A DNA stretch of 64,000 bases from positions 36,932,501-36,996,500 of the forward strand of contig BSWB01000006.1 of the NCBI GenBank assembly GCA_033239125.1. Direction: 5' to 3'. This stretch comes from Fagopyrum homotropicum (taxonomy: Eukaryota > Streptophyta > Magnoliopsida > Caryophyllales > Polygonaceae). Shown in pieces: positions 21,168 through 30,365 of the stretch (positions are counted from its first letter, which is position 1; the number at the start of each line of letters is the position of its first letter). The notes beneath the pieces are model-generated. The model saw only the letters and a list, made by a program, of their open reading frames with translations. It did no database searches and was not told the origin of the DNA. A program made the translations under genes and the position numbers.

Positions 21168-22595
21168 TCAATAATCCCGATCCGGTGGTGGTGGTGGTGG
21201 CACATATGGGTACTGAGATGGGTCAAATGGATACCCCATAGCCTGCTGAAACTGGATCTCCATCATCCGGCGCTGATAGTGCTGGCCCTCTAGCATCTGA
21301 CGAGTCCAGCTATCGATCTCTCGGTGCTGGGCGTCAAATCTCTCCTGGATGTCTACAGTCAAGGCAGCATAGGAGTCTATCATCTGATCGGTGAGGTCAT
21401 CGATCCGTCGGTGAGCATCTGGATCCCTCTGTCGGCGTCCCCTACGCCTAGCGGGACGTGCCGGTGCTGCAGCTGGCTCGGTCTCTGTCTCGTCATCATC
21501 CAAATCGATGACTGGTGCACTAGTCCGTGCTGTATCTGTGCCTGTATCCATAGGAACTCCACCATCCCTATCATCATCATCATCATCAACAGCCTCCTCA
21601 ACCTCATCTTCCTCAGCTGGTGCAGCTGCTGCCTCTCTAGCATCCTCCATAAACGGGATCCAAGCAATCTGCCAGTAGTGCGGATCATATACTGAGAACT
21701 GGGGTGACCATCTGATCCCCTGTGGTGCGGTCGGCTCCCATGGCATAGCTACGTACGGCGTAGTGAGTCCTCGGGGAACCAGTATCCTCCGAGTAATCAT
21801 CTCCTGAAGTCCTAGCGGCTTGACAGCCGCCACCATGGTACATGCGCTGAGGTCGATATCCTGGTAACTCGCTATGTGAGTCACAATGCCTCCACAACAG
21901 ATGTCCCCCTTCGCCTTGGCCTTGATCTTATGCAGATCCACTGCCAGCATCAAACCAAAGTTTGGAATCCCTCCAGTCACCATGCAGTATAGGCTAAACA
22001 GCTCCCCTTGTCTGAACTTTTGGGGCGTCTCAGTACGCGCCAGAAGGGTCTCACTAAAAATCTTGTGAGCTAGTCTGAAGGCAAGATGAAATATAATACG
22101 TTCCGTGGAGTCTCCAGGGTGCCATCTATCTGCATGCTCAACTACGTGAGCAATCTGTCCCCAGAACTCCCTAGCTATAGTTCGGGAGGGAAAATCAGCA
22201 GCAGTCGGGGCCGGGAAGCCAAAGATGTCCCGCCAGTAATCTAAAGGAACTAAGAAGTTCTTGTTCATCAACCGGTACTTCACAACACGCTCTGTGGGAA
22301 GGTAGGTGAAGGAGCTGACAAACTCCATAGTCGGCTCTAGGTAAGCCGGTGCTCGGATCTCAGTAAACTGCTCAAGGCCCACCATAGATATCATACGTCT
22401 CAGATCTCCATCCACATGGAGGCAGTCAAAGGCAGAAATGTCCAGGAAGCGAGGTGCAATCACTGGACGGGCCGCTATGCGGTCATAGTCGACCTGGTGT
22501 CTCTCGTGGATCACCGGTCTCGTGCGGCAGGTAGAAGAAGAAGAAGGAGAAGGAGAGGATCTGTCCCTCAGGACCAACTGTCTATCAGAACTCAT
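21168..22595 (-). CDS. Element B 3' ORF, ATHILA ORF-1-like protein, 475 aa
   Basis: A long open frame between pol and the 3' LTR. Residues about 60-330 contain the pattern of plant retrotransposon ATHILA ORF-1 / putative plant transposon proteins: a first block with FDCLHVDGDL, then a YLEPTMEFVSSF block, YRLMNKNFLVPLDYWRDIFG, and a HLAFRLAHKIFSETLLARTE block. The C-terminal third has an acidic run (EEDEVEEAVDDDDDDRDGG), a basic run (RPARRRGRRQRD) that could be a nuclear signal, and a proline-rich tail. Its molecular role is not established; such ORFs sit where some Athila elements carry env-like genes, but I see no signal peptide or convincing membrane segment. The homologues in A (30366-31895) and B3 are broken, so this is the only intact copy here. 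A TATA box 440 bp upstream suggests its own transcript. Confidence 0.8.
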   Translation of the reverse strand: MSSDRQLVLRDRSSPSPSSSSTCRTRPVIHERHQVDYDRIAARPVIAPRFLDISAFDCLHVDGDLRRMISMVGLEQFTEIRAPAYLEPTMEFVSSFTYLPTERVVKYRLMNKNFLVPLDYWRDIFGFPAPTAADFPSRTIAREFWGQIAHVVEHADRWHPGDSTERIIFHLAFRLAHKIFSETLLARTETPQKFRQGELFSLYCMVTGGIPNFGLMLAVDLHKIKAKAKGDICCGGIVTHIASYQDIDLSACTMVAAVKPLGLQEMITRRILVPRGLTTPYVAMPWEPTAPQGIRWSPQFSVYDPHYWQIAWIPFMEDAREAAAAPAEEDEVEEAVDDDDDDRDGGVPMDTGTDTARTSAPVIDLDDDETETEPAAAPARPARRRGRRQRDPDAHRRIDDLTDQMIDSYAALTVDIQERFDAQHREIDSWTRQMLEGQHYQRRMMEIQFQQAMGYPFDPSQYPYVPPPPPPDRDY

Positions 22596-23034
22596 TTCTC
22601 AAAAAACCTGTCAGGTCACCTCGGTTGTTCTGATAACCCTGTAGAACGCCTCGGCCGAGGCGTAGGCCGACTAGACAGAGGCGAAAAACTGCGCGACTGA
22701 TTTCTTCAAAAATCCAGTTCTTTTCCCCCAAAATCACTACCACAGGTTCCTATGGGGTACTTAATCTATTTCTCAGCAAAAGCAGGGGCAATCAAAGCCC
22801 AATTCGAAGGAAAACAGCGGAGAAGAGCGAGGTTAGGGTTTTTCCGATTTTACCTAGATTCGGTTGATTCGGTTCGTTTTTCTCGCAGATTTGTACTTGC
22901 ACTGTGATCCTCTACCCTTTCTCAGCGGTTTGGAAGCAAGAATCGTTGAAAACGAGCGAAGATTGGCGAAGCGAGACGAAAGGCGTGCCGCGGTCGAGGA
23001 GAAGGTAAAGGAGGAGAGAGAAATTCCAGGCCCC

Positions 23035-23042
23035 TTTTTATA
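23035..23042 (-). promoter_or_regulatory. Internal TATA box upstream of the B 3' ORF
   Basis: Minus strand GGGTATAAAAAGGGGCC, 440 bp upstream of the ATG at 22595. A palindrome array begins 22 bp further upstream. The same layout is found in A (32327-32334) and B3 (63256-63262). Confidence 0.6.
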
Positions 23043-23061
23043 CCCTTTTCTGGAACTGCTG

Positions 23062-23195
23062 TCACCTCGGTCGAGGTGGTCTCGACTGGACCGAGGTGGT
23101 ACGGACCGAGGTGGATATTCGGAAACCCTAGTCGCCTCGGTTGCTCAAGAATCATCTCGGTCGAGGTGCTGTGTCAGCAACCGAGATGTGTCTCA
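23062..23195. repeat. CCTCGGTCGAGG array at the internal B promoter
   Basis: ACCTCGGTCGAGGT at 23064-23077, ACCGAGGTGG twice (near 23091 and 23105), GCCTCGGTTG, then ATCTCGGTCGAGGT at 23155-23168 and CAACCGAGAT. A further CCTCGGCCGAGG (22649-22660) lies in the leader of the 3' ORF. Confidence 0.85.
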
Positions 23196-23367
23196 GTCAA
23201 ACTCCGTCTTCTCAAATTCTCGAACTTCTGTCCTTCCAGTTGTGCTCCTGGGTTGTATTCCTTCCTTAGATGTCACCTGTTGTCTGTCTAGGACGCCAAA
23301 AACAAAACAAAGCAAAGAAAAAGCAATCTATCTAAGCTAGACTAGAAAAAGGGAAAAAAAGCAATAC

Positions 23368-23385
23368 CTTGGGTTGCCTCCCAAG
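23368..23385 (-). other. Conserved hairpin after the B pol stop codon
   Basis: Minus-strand RNA would read CUUGGG-AGGCAA-CCCAAG, a 6-bp stem with a 6-nt loop, 43 nt after the stop at 23428-23430. The same hairpin is in A (32668-32685), and a covarying version is in B3 (63572-63589). Flanking AAGCGCTT and GGTC...GACC words are also conserved. Confidence 0.7.
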
Positions 23386-23427
23386 AAGCGCTTGATTTAA
23401 GGTCGCTAGCTGGACCGTACGGCATCT

Positions 23428-24231
23428 CTATGCGTGATGGGAGGTGTCCTCACCCCATACTTCACCTTCATCATGGGGTGAGATAAGTAAGTCTATCAAA
23501 CTCTCCAACAAGTGCAAGTGCTCATCGGGGAATGAATCGTTTATGGGTGGGTCGTCCTTCTCGCGTGAAGATGGCGGTAGCCGGCTGAGGTGATCCGCAA
23601 TAGAATTTTTGGATCCCTTCTTATCGCGGATTTCTAGGTCAAACTCTTGAAGCAAGAGAATCCATCGAATAAGGCGTGGCTTGGCATCTTTCTTAGCAAG
23701 CAAGTAACGAATGGCTGCATGGTCGGTGTAGACAATTACTTTCGCTCCTACTAAGTAAGAACGAAACTTCTCGAAAGCATATACAACCGCCAATAGCTCC
23801 TTCTCGGTGGTAGCGTAGTTACGCTGGGCTTCATCTAGCGTCTTGCTAGCATAGTAAATGGCGGTGGTCCGGCCATCCTTCTTTTGTCCAAGCATCGCTC
23901 CTACTGCTACATCACTAGCATCACACATGATCTCAAAGGGCAAAGCCCAATCCGGAGGTTGGATAATGGGAGCGGAGATCAATGCTTCCTTAATCCTATA
24001 AAATGCATCAAGACACTCCTGCGAAAACTCAAAAACAACATCTTTATTCAAGAGGTTAGTTAGAGGTTTAGAAATCTTCGAGAAGTCTTTGATGAACCTC
24101 CTGTAGAAACCTGCATGCCCGAGAAAACTCCTCACACCTTTAACAGAACAAGGGGGAGGGAGTTTCTCAATAGTCTCGATCTTAGCGGGATCGACCTCAA
24201 TACCTCGATTAGAAACGAGGTGTCCTAGCAC
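23428..24231 (-). pseudogene. Element B RT end and RNase H, fused to the last residues of integrase
   Basis: The open frame starts in the RT thumb/connection (MLGHLVSNRGIEVDPAKIET, VRSFLGHAGFYRRFIKDFSK) and covers the RNase H domain (MCDASDVAVGAMLGQ, SKTLDEAQRNYATTEKELLA, VYTDHAAIRYLLAKKDAKPR, HLSRLPP). It then jumps to GEVWGEDTSHHA and a stop. In A the same residues EVWGE occur only near the very end of integrase, so roughly 1.1 kb of integrase has been deleted. The preceding RT frame (24242-26050) is separated from it by a frameshift and a deletion of about 100 bp at 24240-24290. Confidence 0.85.
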
Positions 24232-24241
24232 AATGCCTTCA

Positions 24242-26050
24242 CTAGAGAAAGGTTAGATAGGCAATTATCAAAATAGGAACCATATACTGAAAATCATCCA
24301 TAAATACCTCCATGATCTCCTCTATAGACTCGGAAAAGATTGCCATCATGCATCGCTGGAAGGTGGCGGGTGCATTGCATAATCCAAATGGCATCCTCCT
24401 ATAAGCGAATGTCCACCATGGACAAGTGAAAGTGGTTTTCTCTTGATCATCTGGATAGATAGGAATCTGGAAAAAACCAATATAGCCGTCTAAATAGCAG
24501 AAGTGTGAATGCTGGGCCAACCACTCGAGCATTTGATCAATGAAGGGAAGTGGAAAATGGTCCTTCCTGGCGGCCATGTTCAGCTTCCTATAGTCGATGC
24601 AAACCCTCCAGCCCGTGACGGTCCTGGTTGGTATTAACTCGTTGTTCTCATTCGTCACAACGGTCATCCCTCCTTTCTTCGGAACAACATGTACTGGGCT
24701 AACCCATTTGCTGTCCAAGATGGGATATATGATACCTGCATCCAACAACTTAAGAATTTCTTTCTTCACAACCTCTTTCATGATCGGATTTAACCGTCTT
24801 TGAGGTTCCCGTGAAGTCTTATGATCGTCCTCCATTAGAATTCTATGCATGCAGAAAGAAGGCTTAATGCCAATAAGATCATCTATAGTATAACCCAAAG
24901 CCTTTTGATACTTTCTCAAGACATGCATTAGTTTAAACAATTCAGATTCGGAGAGGGAAACACTAATAATAACAGGATAAGTAGAATCCGGTCCAAGAAA
25001 GACATACCTCAAGTGACTAGGGAGTTGTTTAAGCTCCACAACTGGGGGTGCTTTCTGAGGGGGATCCTTGCTTCCTCCTTCCAGTGGAGTAGGTCTAGAA
25101 ACTGGACTTTCAGAAGTCTCAGTTGAAATCATCTCGCCGTCGACCTCGGTCAAGGCACATAGGCGTTGACCGAGATATTCTTTAGTCGCCTCGCTTGGTC
25201 CAGGAAGTGCCTCGGTCGAGGTACTGTAACTGGAACCGAAACTGGAGATCTTCGTCTCCTGGATTAGTCTTTCAGTTTTAGCTCCTGGATCTTCTTCCAG
25301 TGCCTTTAAGCTCCGTATATCTGCATCACAAGAAGCATCTATACCTTCCTCCATTAAACTAAAACTAATAACTCTTTCAAGTGGATCGTTAATAAGGATA
25401 AAGCTCACCAATTCTCTTGATTCTTCTTCATCATAGATGTTGAAGATATCATCTCCTAGTTGCTCTCCTTTCATTGCCGCAAGCAATGCAAACTCCACTT
25501 CATCTCCGCCAATATTGAACTTTAGTTTGGCGTTCTTCCAATCCACATTGTAACCCGAAGTTGCTAGAAATGGCCTCCCGAGAATGATGGGAACAGGACA
25601 ATCTGCGGGAATGTCAAGCACAACAAAGTCTATAGGTAAATAGAAGTTACCTAACTTGATCGGAACGTCTTCCAAAATGCCCACGGGATGGGTGATGGAG
25701 CGGTCCGCCATGTATAAACGTATCTTGACCGGCTTGGGCTCTCCAAGTCCGATCTTCACACATAACTCCAGCGGAATGATGCTCACGCTGGCTCCTAGGT
25801 CACATAAGGCTTCACAAGTGACATCCCCAACTTGAATGGGAATGAAAAACGAGCCGGGATCTCTCAATTTAGGTGGCATCTTCTCCTTTATGATTTGAAT
25901 AAGCTCCGAGGATTTAGATGTCATCCTAACTTCACCAAAGTCTTCCAGCTTCCTCTTTCTTGATAGAATCTCTTTCAAGAACTTCCCATAGGCGGGCATC
26001 CCTAGAATAGCATCAAGGAAAGGAATATTAATGTGTAGTTTATTCATCAA
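24242..26050 (-). pseudogene. Element B protease and reverse transcriptase
   Basis: In order: the end of gag (MNKLHINIPFLDAILGMPAY), an aspartic protease (ALCDLGASVSIIPLELCVKI, VVLDIPADCPVPIILGRPFL), a poorly conserved linker with Athila-B palindromes in the DNA (25137-25235), and the RT (KKEILKLLDAGIIYPILDSK WVSPVHVVPKKGG; first catalytic Asp in CYLDGYIGF; RMPFGLCNAPATF; VFMDDF active-site box). It ends right after the FMDD box with an out-of-frame QYMVPILIIAYLTFL, caused by a single-base loss near 24290. Gag and pol were probably one frame; a one-base indel near 26100 separates them now. Confidence 0.85.
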
Positions 26051-26060
26051 GTCAAGGAAC

Positions 26061-27866
26061 TTACCAAAATGCTTGTCTAGATGTGCTATGGCCCTTGACT
26101 GAGGGAGTGGAAGTGGTGGTTTTATATGCAGGAGGTGGAATATAAACTTCAGTTTTCTCCTCCGCTTTCTGTGGTTCCACCTCGGTTGGCATCTCGGCCG
26201 AAGTGTTCTTCGACTGCACCTGGACCGAGGTGGTCTGCGTCTGTAGTGGCATCGACCGAGGCACTGGATCTGCAGTCTTTAGTCCACTCCTCGTCGTTAT
26301 GGCCATAATCTGGCCCTTAGGGTTGCTTTCCGTCCTTGCTGGAAGCTTCCCTGGATCTCTTGGCGCTTCATTCGCCTTATTGAAGAATTGTTGCTCTAAG
26401 GCTTTTTGTGCCTTTGAAAATGAAGTCATGGATGTCTCCATAGCACTAAGCTTGATCAAGATAGCCTCCAGCACCGCATCTTTTTTTTCCGGCTGGGATG
26501 AGCTTGGTCCTTTCTCCTGGCTTTTTAATGGAGTGGAAGAAGAAGAGGAAGAGAGGAAAGGATTAGAGGAATCATTCGAATTGGAGTTAGAGTAAGGGTT
26601 ACCCGAATTTTGGTTGTTTGTCCTCCAATTGTTGCTGTTGGATCCTCTATTGTTGTTGTAGTTGTTGTTCCGGGAACCGTTGTTGTTCTTACGGTATCCA
26701 TTGTTATTCCTTGATCCTTGATCTTCCTTCTTGGTTTGAGCAACTAAGAGTTCCTTCAATTGTTTCACATCATTCTTCAAAGAGATGAGTTGATTATTTG
26801 ATGGGTCCTCTTGAAAGTTGACTCTTTTAACTCCACCTTCAGCTCCTTGGTGGGAGTATTTCTCCATGTGCAAAGCTTGCTTTTCTATGAACTCCCAAGC
26901 TTCATCAATCGGCATGTCCATGAACGTGCCGGCGGATAGTAGTTGAAGGTTGAACTGGGTGCTTCCGTCTAGTCCCTTGAAGTATATCTCCAACAACTCT
27001 ATCTTTGGAATCCCATGATGTGGGCAATCCAAAAGAATACCTTTAAATCTCTCCCATGACTTGGACAAGCTCTCCTTGTCCTTCATGATGAATGCATTAA
27101 TCTTCCCTCTCATTTCAGCGGTTTTAGAGGGGGGAAATAATTTAGTCAAGAACTCCGTCGTCATTTCCTCCCAAGTGCTAATTTTTCCTGGAGGAAGAGA
27201 TTGATACCAAGTAAGAGCTCTATCTTTTAAAGAAAAGTAAAAAGGTCTTAGCTTGTAATTGTTGTTTTCTATTCTTGAAGGTCTCAAGGTCTCCATCAAG
27301 ATCTCATAGTTTTGTAGATGTTGATGTGGAGATTCCTTCTCTAGCCCTCCAAACTGGAATTGGCGAATCATGGAAAGAACTTGCGGTCGAAGTTCGTAAT
27401 CATGGTCCGCTGGATCTCCTAGGTTGACTCCTGGATGCCTCAGTTGTTGATTGGGGTCCATCCTCTGCCCTAGGGTTTGTGGGATTCCTGCAAAAAGAGC
27501 ACCTCGGATTGGTATCCGAGGTGGAAGTATCTCGGCCGGGGCAACAGGTACTGGGACCTGCCTCGGTCGAGGGTCTGGAGCAGGGTCTTGCCTCGGTCGA
27601 GGATCTGGGCTCAGTCGAGGTAGATACTGGTCTCGTAAAGCTGCCATATCTGCTTCGATCGCTTCAGTCCTTGTGCGAGTTTCTTCCTTCTCCAGTCTCA
27701 GTTCTTCTTGGCTGAGGCGTAGTTGTTCTAACGCCTCCTTCAATTCGGCCTCAAGATCGCGATTGTCTTGGTTGGCCATCTTCGCTTCTTTCAAGCGTCT
27801 TTTGTATGTCTTTTCTGGTTCGGGATCGTAAGGAACGATTTCCTTCCCAGCGCGGGTTCTTCGCAT
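26061..27866 (-). CDS. Element B gag, 601 aa
   Basis: Starts at the ATG in a TTTATGCG context shared with A, about 106 nt after the primer-binding site. An N-terminal helical stretch (KRRLKEAKMANQDNRDLEAE...) is followed by a linker encoded over palindrome copies (DPRPRQDPAPDPRPRQ), then a retrotransposon gag domain at about residues 165-330 (FYFSLKDRALTWYQSLPPGK, LFPPSKTAEMRGKINAF, LLEIYFKGLDGSTQFNLQLL). Instead of a CCHC zinc knuckle there is an Asn/Gly/Ser-rich run (about residues 385-440). It ends in KGHSTSRQAFW after a frameshift relative to A, so the natural product probably continued into protease. Forms the capsid in this family. Confidence 0.85.
   Translation of the reverse strand: MRRTRAGKEIVPYDPEPEKTYKRRLKEAKMANQDNRDLEAELKEALEQLRLSQEELRLEKEETRTRTEAIEADMAALRDQYLPRLSPDPRPRQDPAPDPRPRQVPVPVAPAEILPPRIPIRGALFAGIPQTLGQRMDPNQQLRHPGVNLGDPADHDYELRPQVLSMIRQFQFGGLEKESPHQHLQNYEILMETLRPSRIENNNYKLRPFYFSLKDRALTWYQSLPPGKISTWEEMTTEFLTKLFPPSKTAEMRGKINAFIMKDKESLSKSWERFKGILLDCPHHGIPKIELLEIYFKGLDGSTQFNLQLLSAGTFMDMPIDEAWEFIEKQALHMEKYSHQGAEGGVKRVNFQEDPSNNQLISLKNDVKQLKELLVAQTKKEDQGSRNNNGYRKNNNGSRNNNYNNNRGSNSNNWRTNNQNSGNPYSNSNSNDSSNPFLSSSSSSTPLKSQEKGPSSSQPEKKDAVLEAILIKLSAMETSMTSFSKAQKALEQQFFNKANEAPRDPGKLPARTESNPKGQIMAITTRSGLKTADPVPRSMPLQTQTTSVQVQSKNTSAEMPTEVEPQKAEEKTEVYIPPPAYKTTTSTPSVKGHSTSRQAFW
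27505..27625. repeat. CCTCGGTCGAGG copies inside B gag coding sequence
   Basis: Copies near 27504, 27561 and 27591, encoding the repeated DPRPRQ words. Further coding copies are at 25137-25235 (protease-RT linker) and 26176-26265 (gag-protease linker). All are in linkers, none in a catalytic or capsid fold. Confidence 0.8.
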
Positions 27867-27971
27867 AAACCTAAGAAAAAGAACCTGCGAAAGTCACTAA
27901 AGTAGAGTGGTTAGTAGAAACAGGGGCAAGCGCCCCGAAAGCAAACCGCAACCGGCTCGGTCTAGACCAAG

Positions 27972-27989
27972 TCCCCGGCAACGGCGCCA
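27972..27989 (-). promoter_or_regulatory. Primer-binding site of B (tRNA-Asp)
   Basis: Plus strand TCCCCGGCAACGGCGCCA equals the 3' end of plant tRNA-Asp including CCA; the minus strand would prime there, 6 nt from the LTR. Athila elements are known to use tRNA-Asp. Confidence 0.85.
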
Positions 27990-27995
27990 AAAACT

Positions 27996-29765
27996 TGTTC
28001 GCTCCAAACGGTGTGTGCAAGCTTTAAATTTTTAAGCCTAGATATAAGCTTAAGACAAGGATGCGAACCCGCAGTGTACGGGTCAATCGTAGTAAAAAAC
28101 AAGGAATTCCAGGGGTCGATCACAGGGACTTAGTGAAAAAAAACCAATATAGGTAAGCTAATGTCGCAACTAACCACAAAAGTGATTATAGCAATCAAAG
28201 ATGATAAAAAGTCAATAAAGGAAATATGCAATTCTAGGGATTAAAGCATCTAGTTTTGGTTCTAACTCAAGATCTCAAGGCAAATCGGACAAAGCTGAGA
28301 TTTTGCATAGGGAAGGTGTTACTAAAGTGGAATAGATTACCGGGTAAGTCTCATTACTCACTAATCCCAAACCGTAACTCCTATTACCGGGTAAGTCTCA
28401 AGGAATTAAGGAAAAGAACTATAACCTCAAACTAACACACCACCTAAGGGAATAGAATCAACCTTTACCGGGTAAGTCTCAGGCTAACTCACAAAGATGG
28501 GATGAAAGCACACTCAAACCCCAATAAAGGACAAACCTTTATTACCTACACTTATGATCTTAGGTAAACAAACAAGGAATTACCGGGTAAGTCTCATCCT
28601 AGGCTTGCATTGAACCAGGAAAGGTGTAATAAGAATAAGATTTGGCAAACTCTAACACTTAACTCTCAGTTTCGGAACAGACTAGTCACCTCGGTCAGAT
28701 GAATTCCACCCCGGCCGAGATGTTCATCGACTGAGCGAGATGCTTTGGGTTAGGTTAAAGACTCGAACTTTCAGGGTCCTACTGTGATTAAGATTATTCT
28801 ATCATTGTTTTTCCCACAACCTTCAGCCAATCACCCTAGAATCACACAAGGAAATTAGCCACTCATCATCATGAAAGCGATAATCAAATATAAGGAAGGA
28901 AAGAGAATATTTGAACAAGAAGAATTTAATGAAAAGACTTCAATAACTGAATCAAATATCACAAACAAAGCGTTCCTTGGATCAAAATCCAATAAGGCAA
29001 TCAACAATGAAGGGAATCTAAGGGAATCTTACAAAACCCTTCACAAGCTATAAAAGCTATAAACTTTCTTCCTTCAATTTTCCTTCAACCTTCAAAAAGT
29101 TCCTTCAAATCTCCCAACCCTAGTGGGATAAAACGGCTGTCTTGCGCGATGTGCAGCCCTAAACGGTGTCTCGCGGATGTTGAATTTGTGGAAAATCCAA
29201 CCCTTTTTATAGGAAAATTACCCTCCAAAGATAAGATATCTTAGAAAGATCTTTTCCCATAAAAATAGGTAAAATATGTGGGCTAAATTATCTTCTTTCT
29301 TCCAGGAATCCAGCCCAAAAATATAAGATCCTCTTTCCAAAGATAAAAGATCTCAGCCAAGAATAAAATATCCTTGCCGCGTCCAAGGTGTTCGCCTCGG
29401 TCGAGTCGGCTCCTCTGGATCACCTCGGTCGAGATGACTCTATAGTCAACCGAGGTGAATCACAACTGAATGTGAAATCTCTCAAATGTGGTCCAAAGTA
29501 AATTTCTAATCCAATTCCATGATTCCTGGATTCTTCCTTAAGCTCCTGAATGTAGCTCCAATGACTCCTTAGCTCCTTTTGCTCCATTTTAGTCCAAAAC
29601 GTGCCATTTTACCTACGTTTATAACGAAACTTGGTGTAGACCTCGATTCTCGCAAAGGTAGATGAAATGACAATATAATCACATAATATACATTCAAACA
29701 TGGAGATTATTGAAGATAAAACGTCTAAACAAGTCCCAAAATATAGACAATAATTCATGCTATCA
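27996..29765 (-). repeat. 5' LTR of element B
   Basis: Same length and structure as the left LTR. TATA box at 29204-29211; palindromes at 28687-28740 and 29397-29462; the four ACCGGGTAAGTCTCA words recur near 28342, 28386, 28465 and 28581. Confidence 0.95.
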
Positions 29766-29770
29766 CCAAA

Positions 29771-30365
29771 TATCAACTCCTCCAAATTCCCGGATAGGTA
29801 AGGGAGGTCATTATTTCATTGAGGGGCTAAATGATCAAAGAAAGAAGAAAGAAAATCGAATTGCCTTAATCATTTCAACAAGAAGTATAAGAACTTATTA
29901 TGTGATTTCAACCTTAATTTTTCAATATGATTTAGGTAACATTCTTCACATTATGAAACTTGCAAAAGAGGAATAATTAACTCATGCAATTTCTTTTCAA
30001 TTCACTATTTGTTTAAGCATACAATTGTCATCAAAACTCAATTCACAAGTAGTGATTATCATAGAAATCATCTCAATCCTTAGAAGCACAAAATTTTCAA
30101 AATTTTTCGATTTTTATGGTTTTTTCAAAAGCTTTTTCATGCAATGCGATAATGAAACGTGTAACAGTGGAATGAAACATGCAAGGTGTTCTCGATCAAA
30201 GCAAGCAAAAGTGAGTAGAGTTATTACAAACGAATAGTCACACCTCACCCCATACTTGAGACAAACATTGTCCCTAATGTTCAAAAAGAAATAAAGAAAA
30301 GAAAGAAAGAAAATGAACTCACAAGACGGTGATGGAGTGGCTAAAGCGGTAGATCATCATCATCC
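29771..30365 (-). other. 3' untranslated part of A, continuation right of B
   Basis: AT-rich, with no gene. It resembles the same region of B near 20480-20620 and of B3 (words like TTCCCGGATAGGTAA and AATTGCCTTAATCAT), confirming that B split one continuous 3' region of A. Confidence 0.7.

Larger units (their letters stand above)
17969..29765 (-). mobile_element. Athila-type LTR retrotransposon B, integrase-less, nested in A
   Basis: Both LTRs are exactly 1770 bp (17969-19738 and 27996-29765), roughly 2% different by hand count, and flanked by a perfect target duplication CCAAA (17964-17968 and 29766-29770). Total 11,797 bp. Order on the minus strand is 5' LTR, tRNA-Asp primer site, gag, protease-RT, RNase H, then directly the 3' ORF region. 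The integrase is missing. It must have depended on proteins from relatives if it moved in this form. Confidence 0.95.

Noticed and set aside
21168..22595. Calling the Athila 3' ORF an envelope protein
   Set aside because: No signal peptide, furin-type site or clear membrane segment; similarity is to the ATHILA ORF-1 group.
27972..27989. tRNA-like sequence (also at 38806-38823)
   Set aside because: Only the 18-nt 3' end of tRNA-Asp next to an LTR, that is a primer-binding site and not a tRNA gene.
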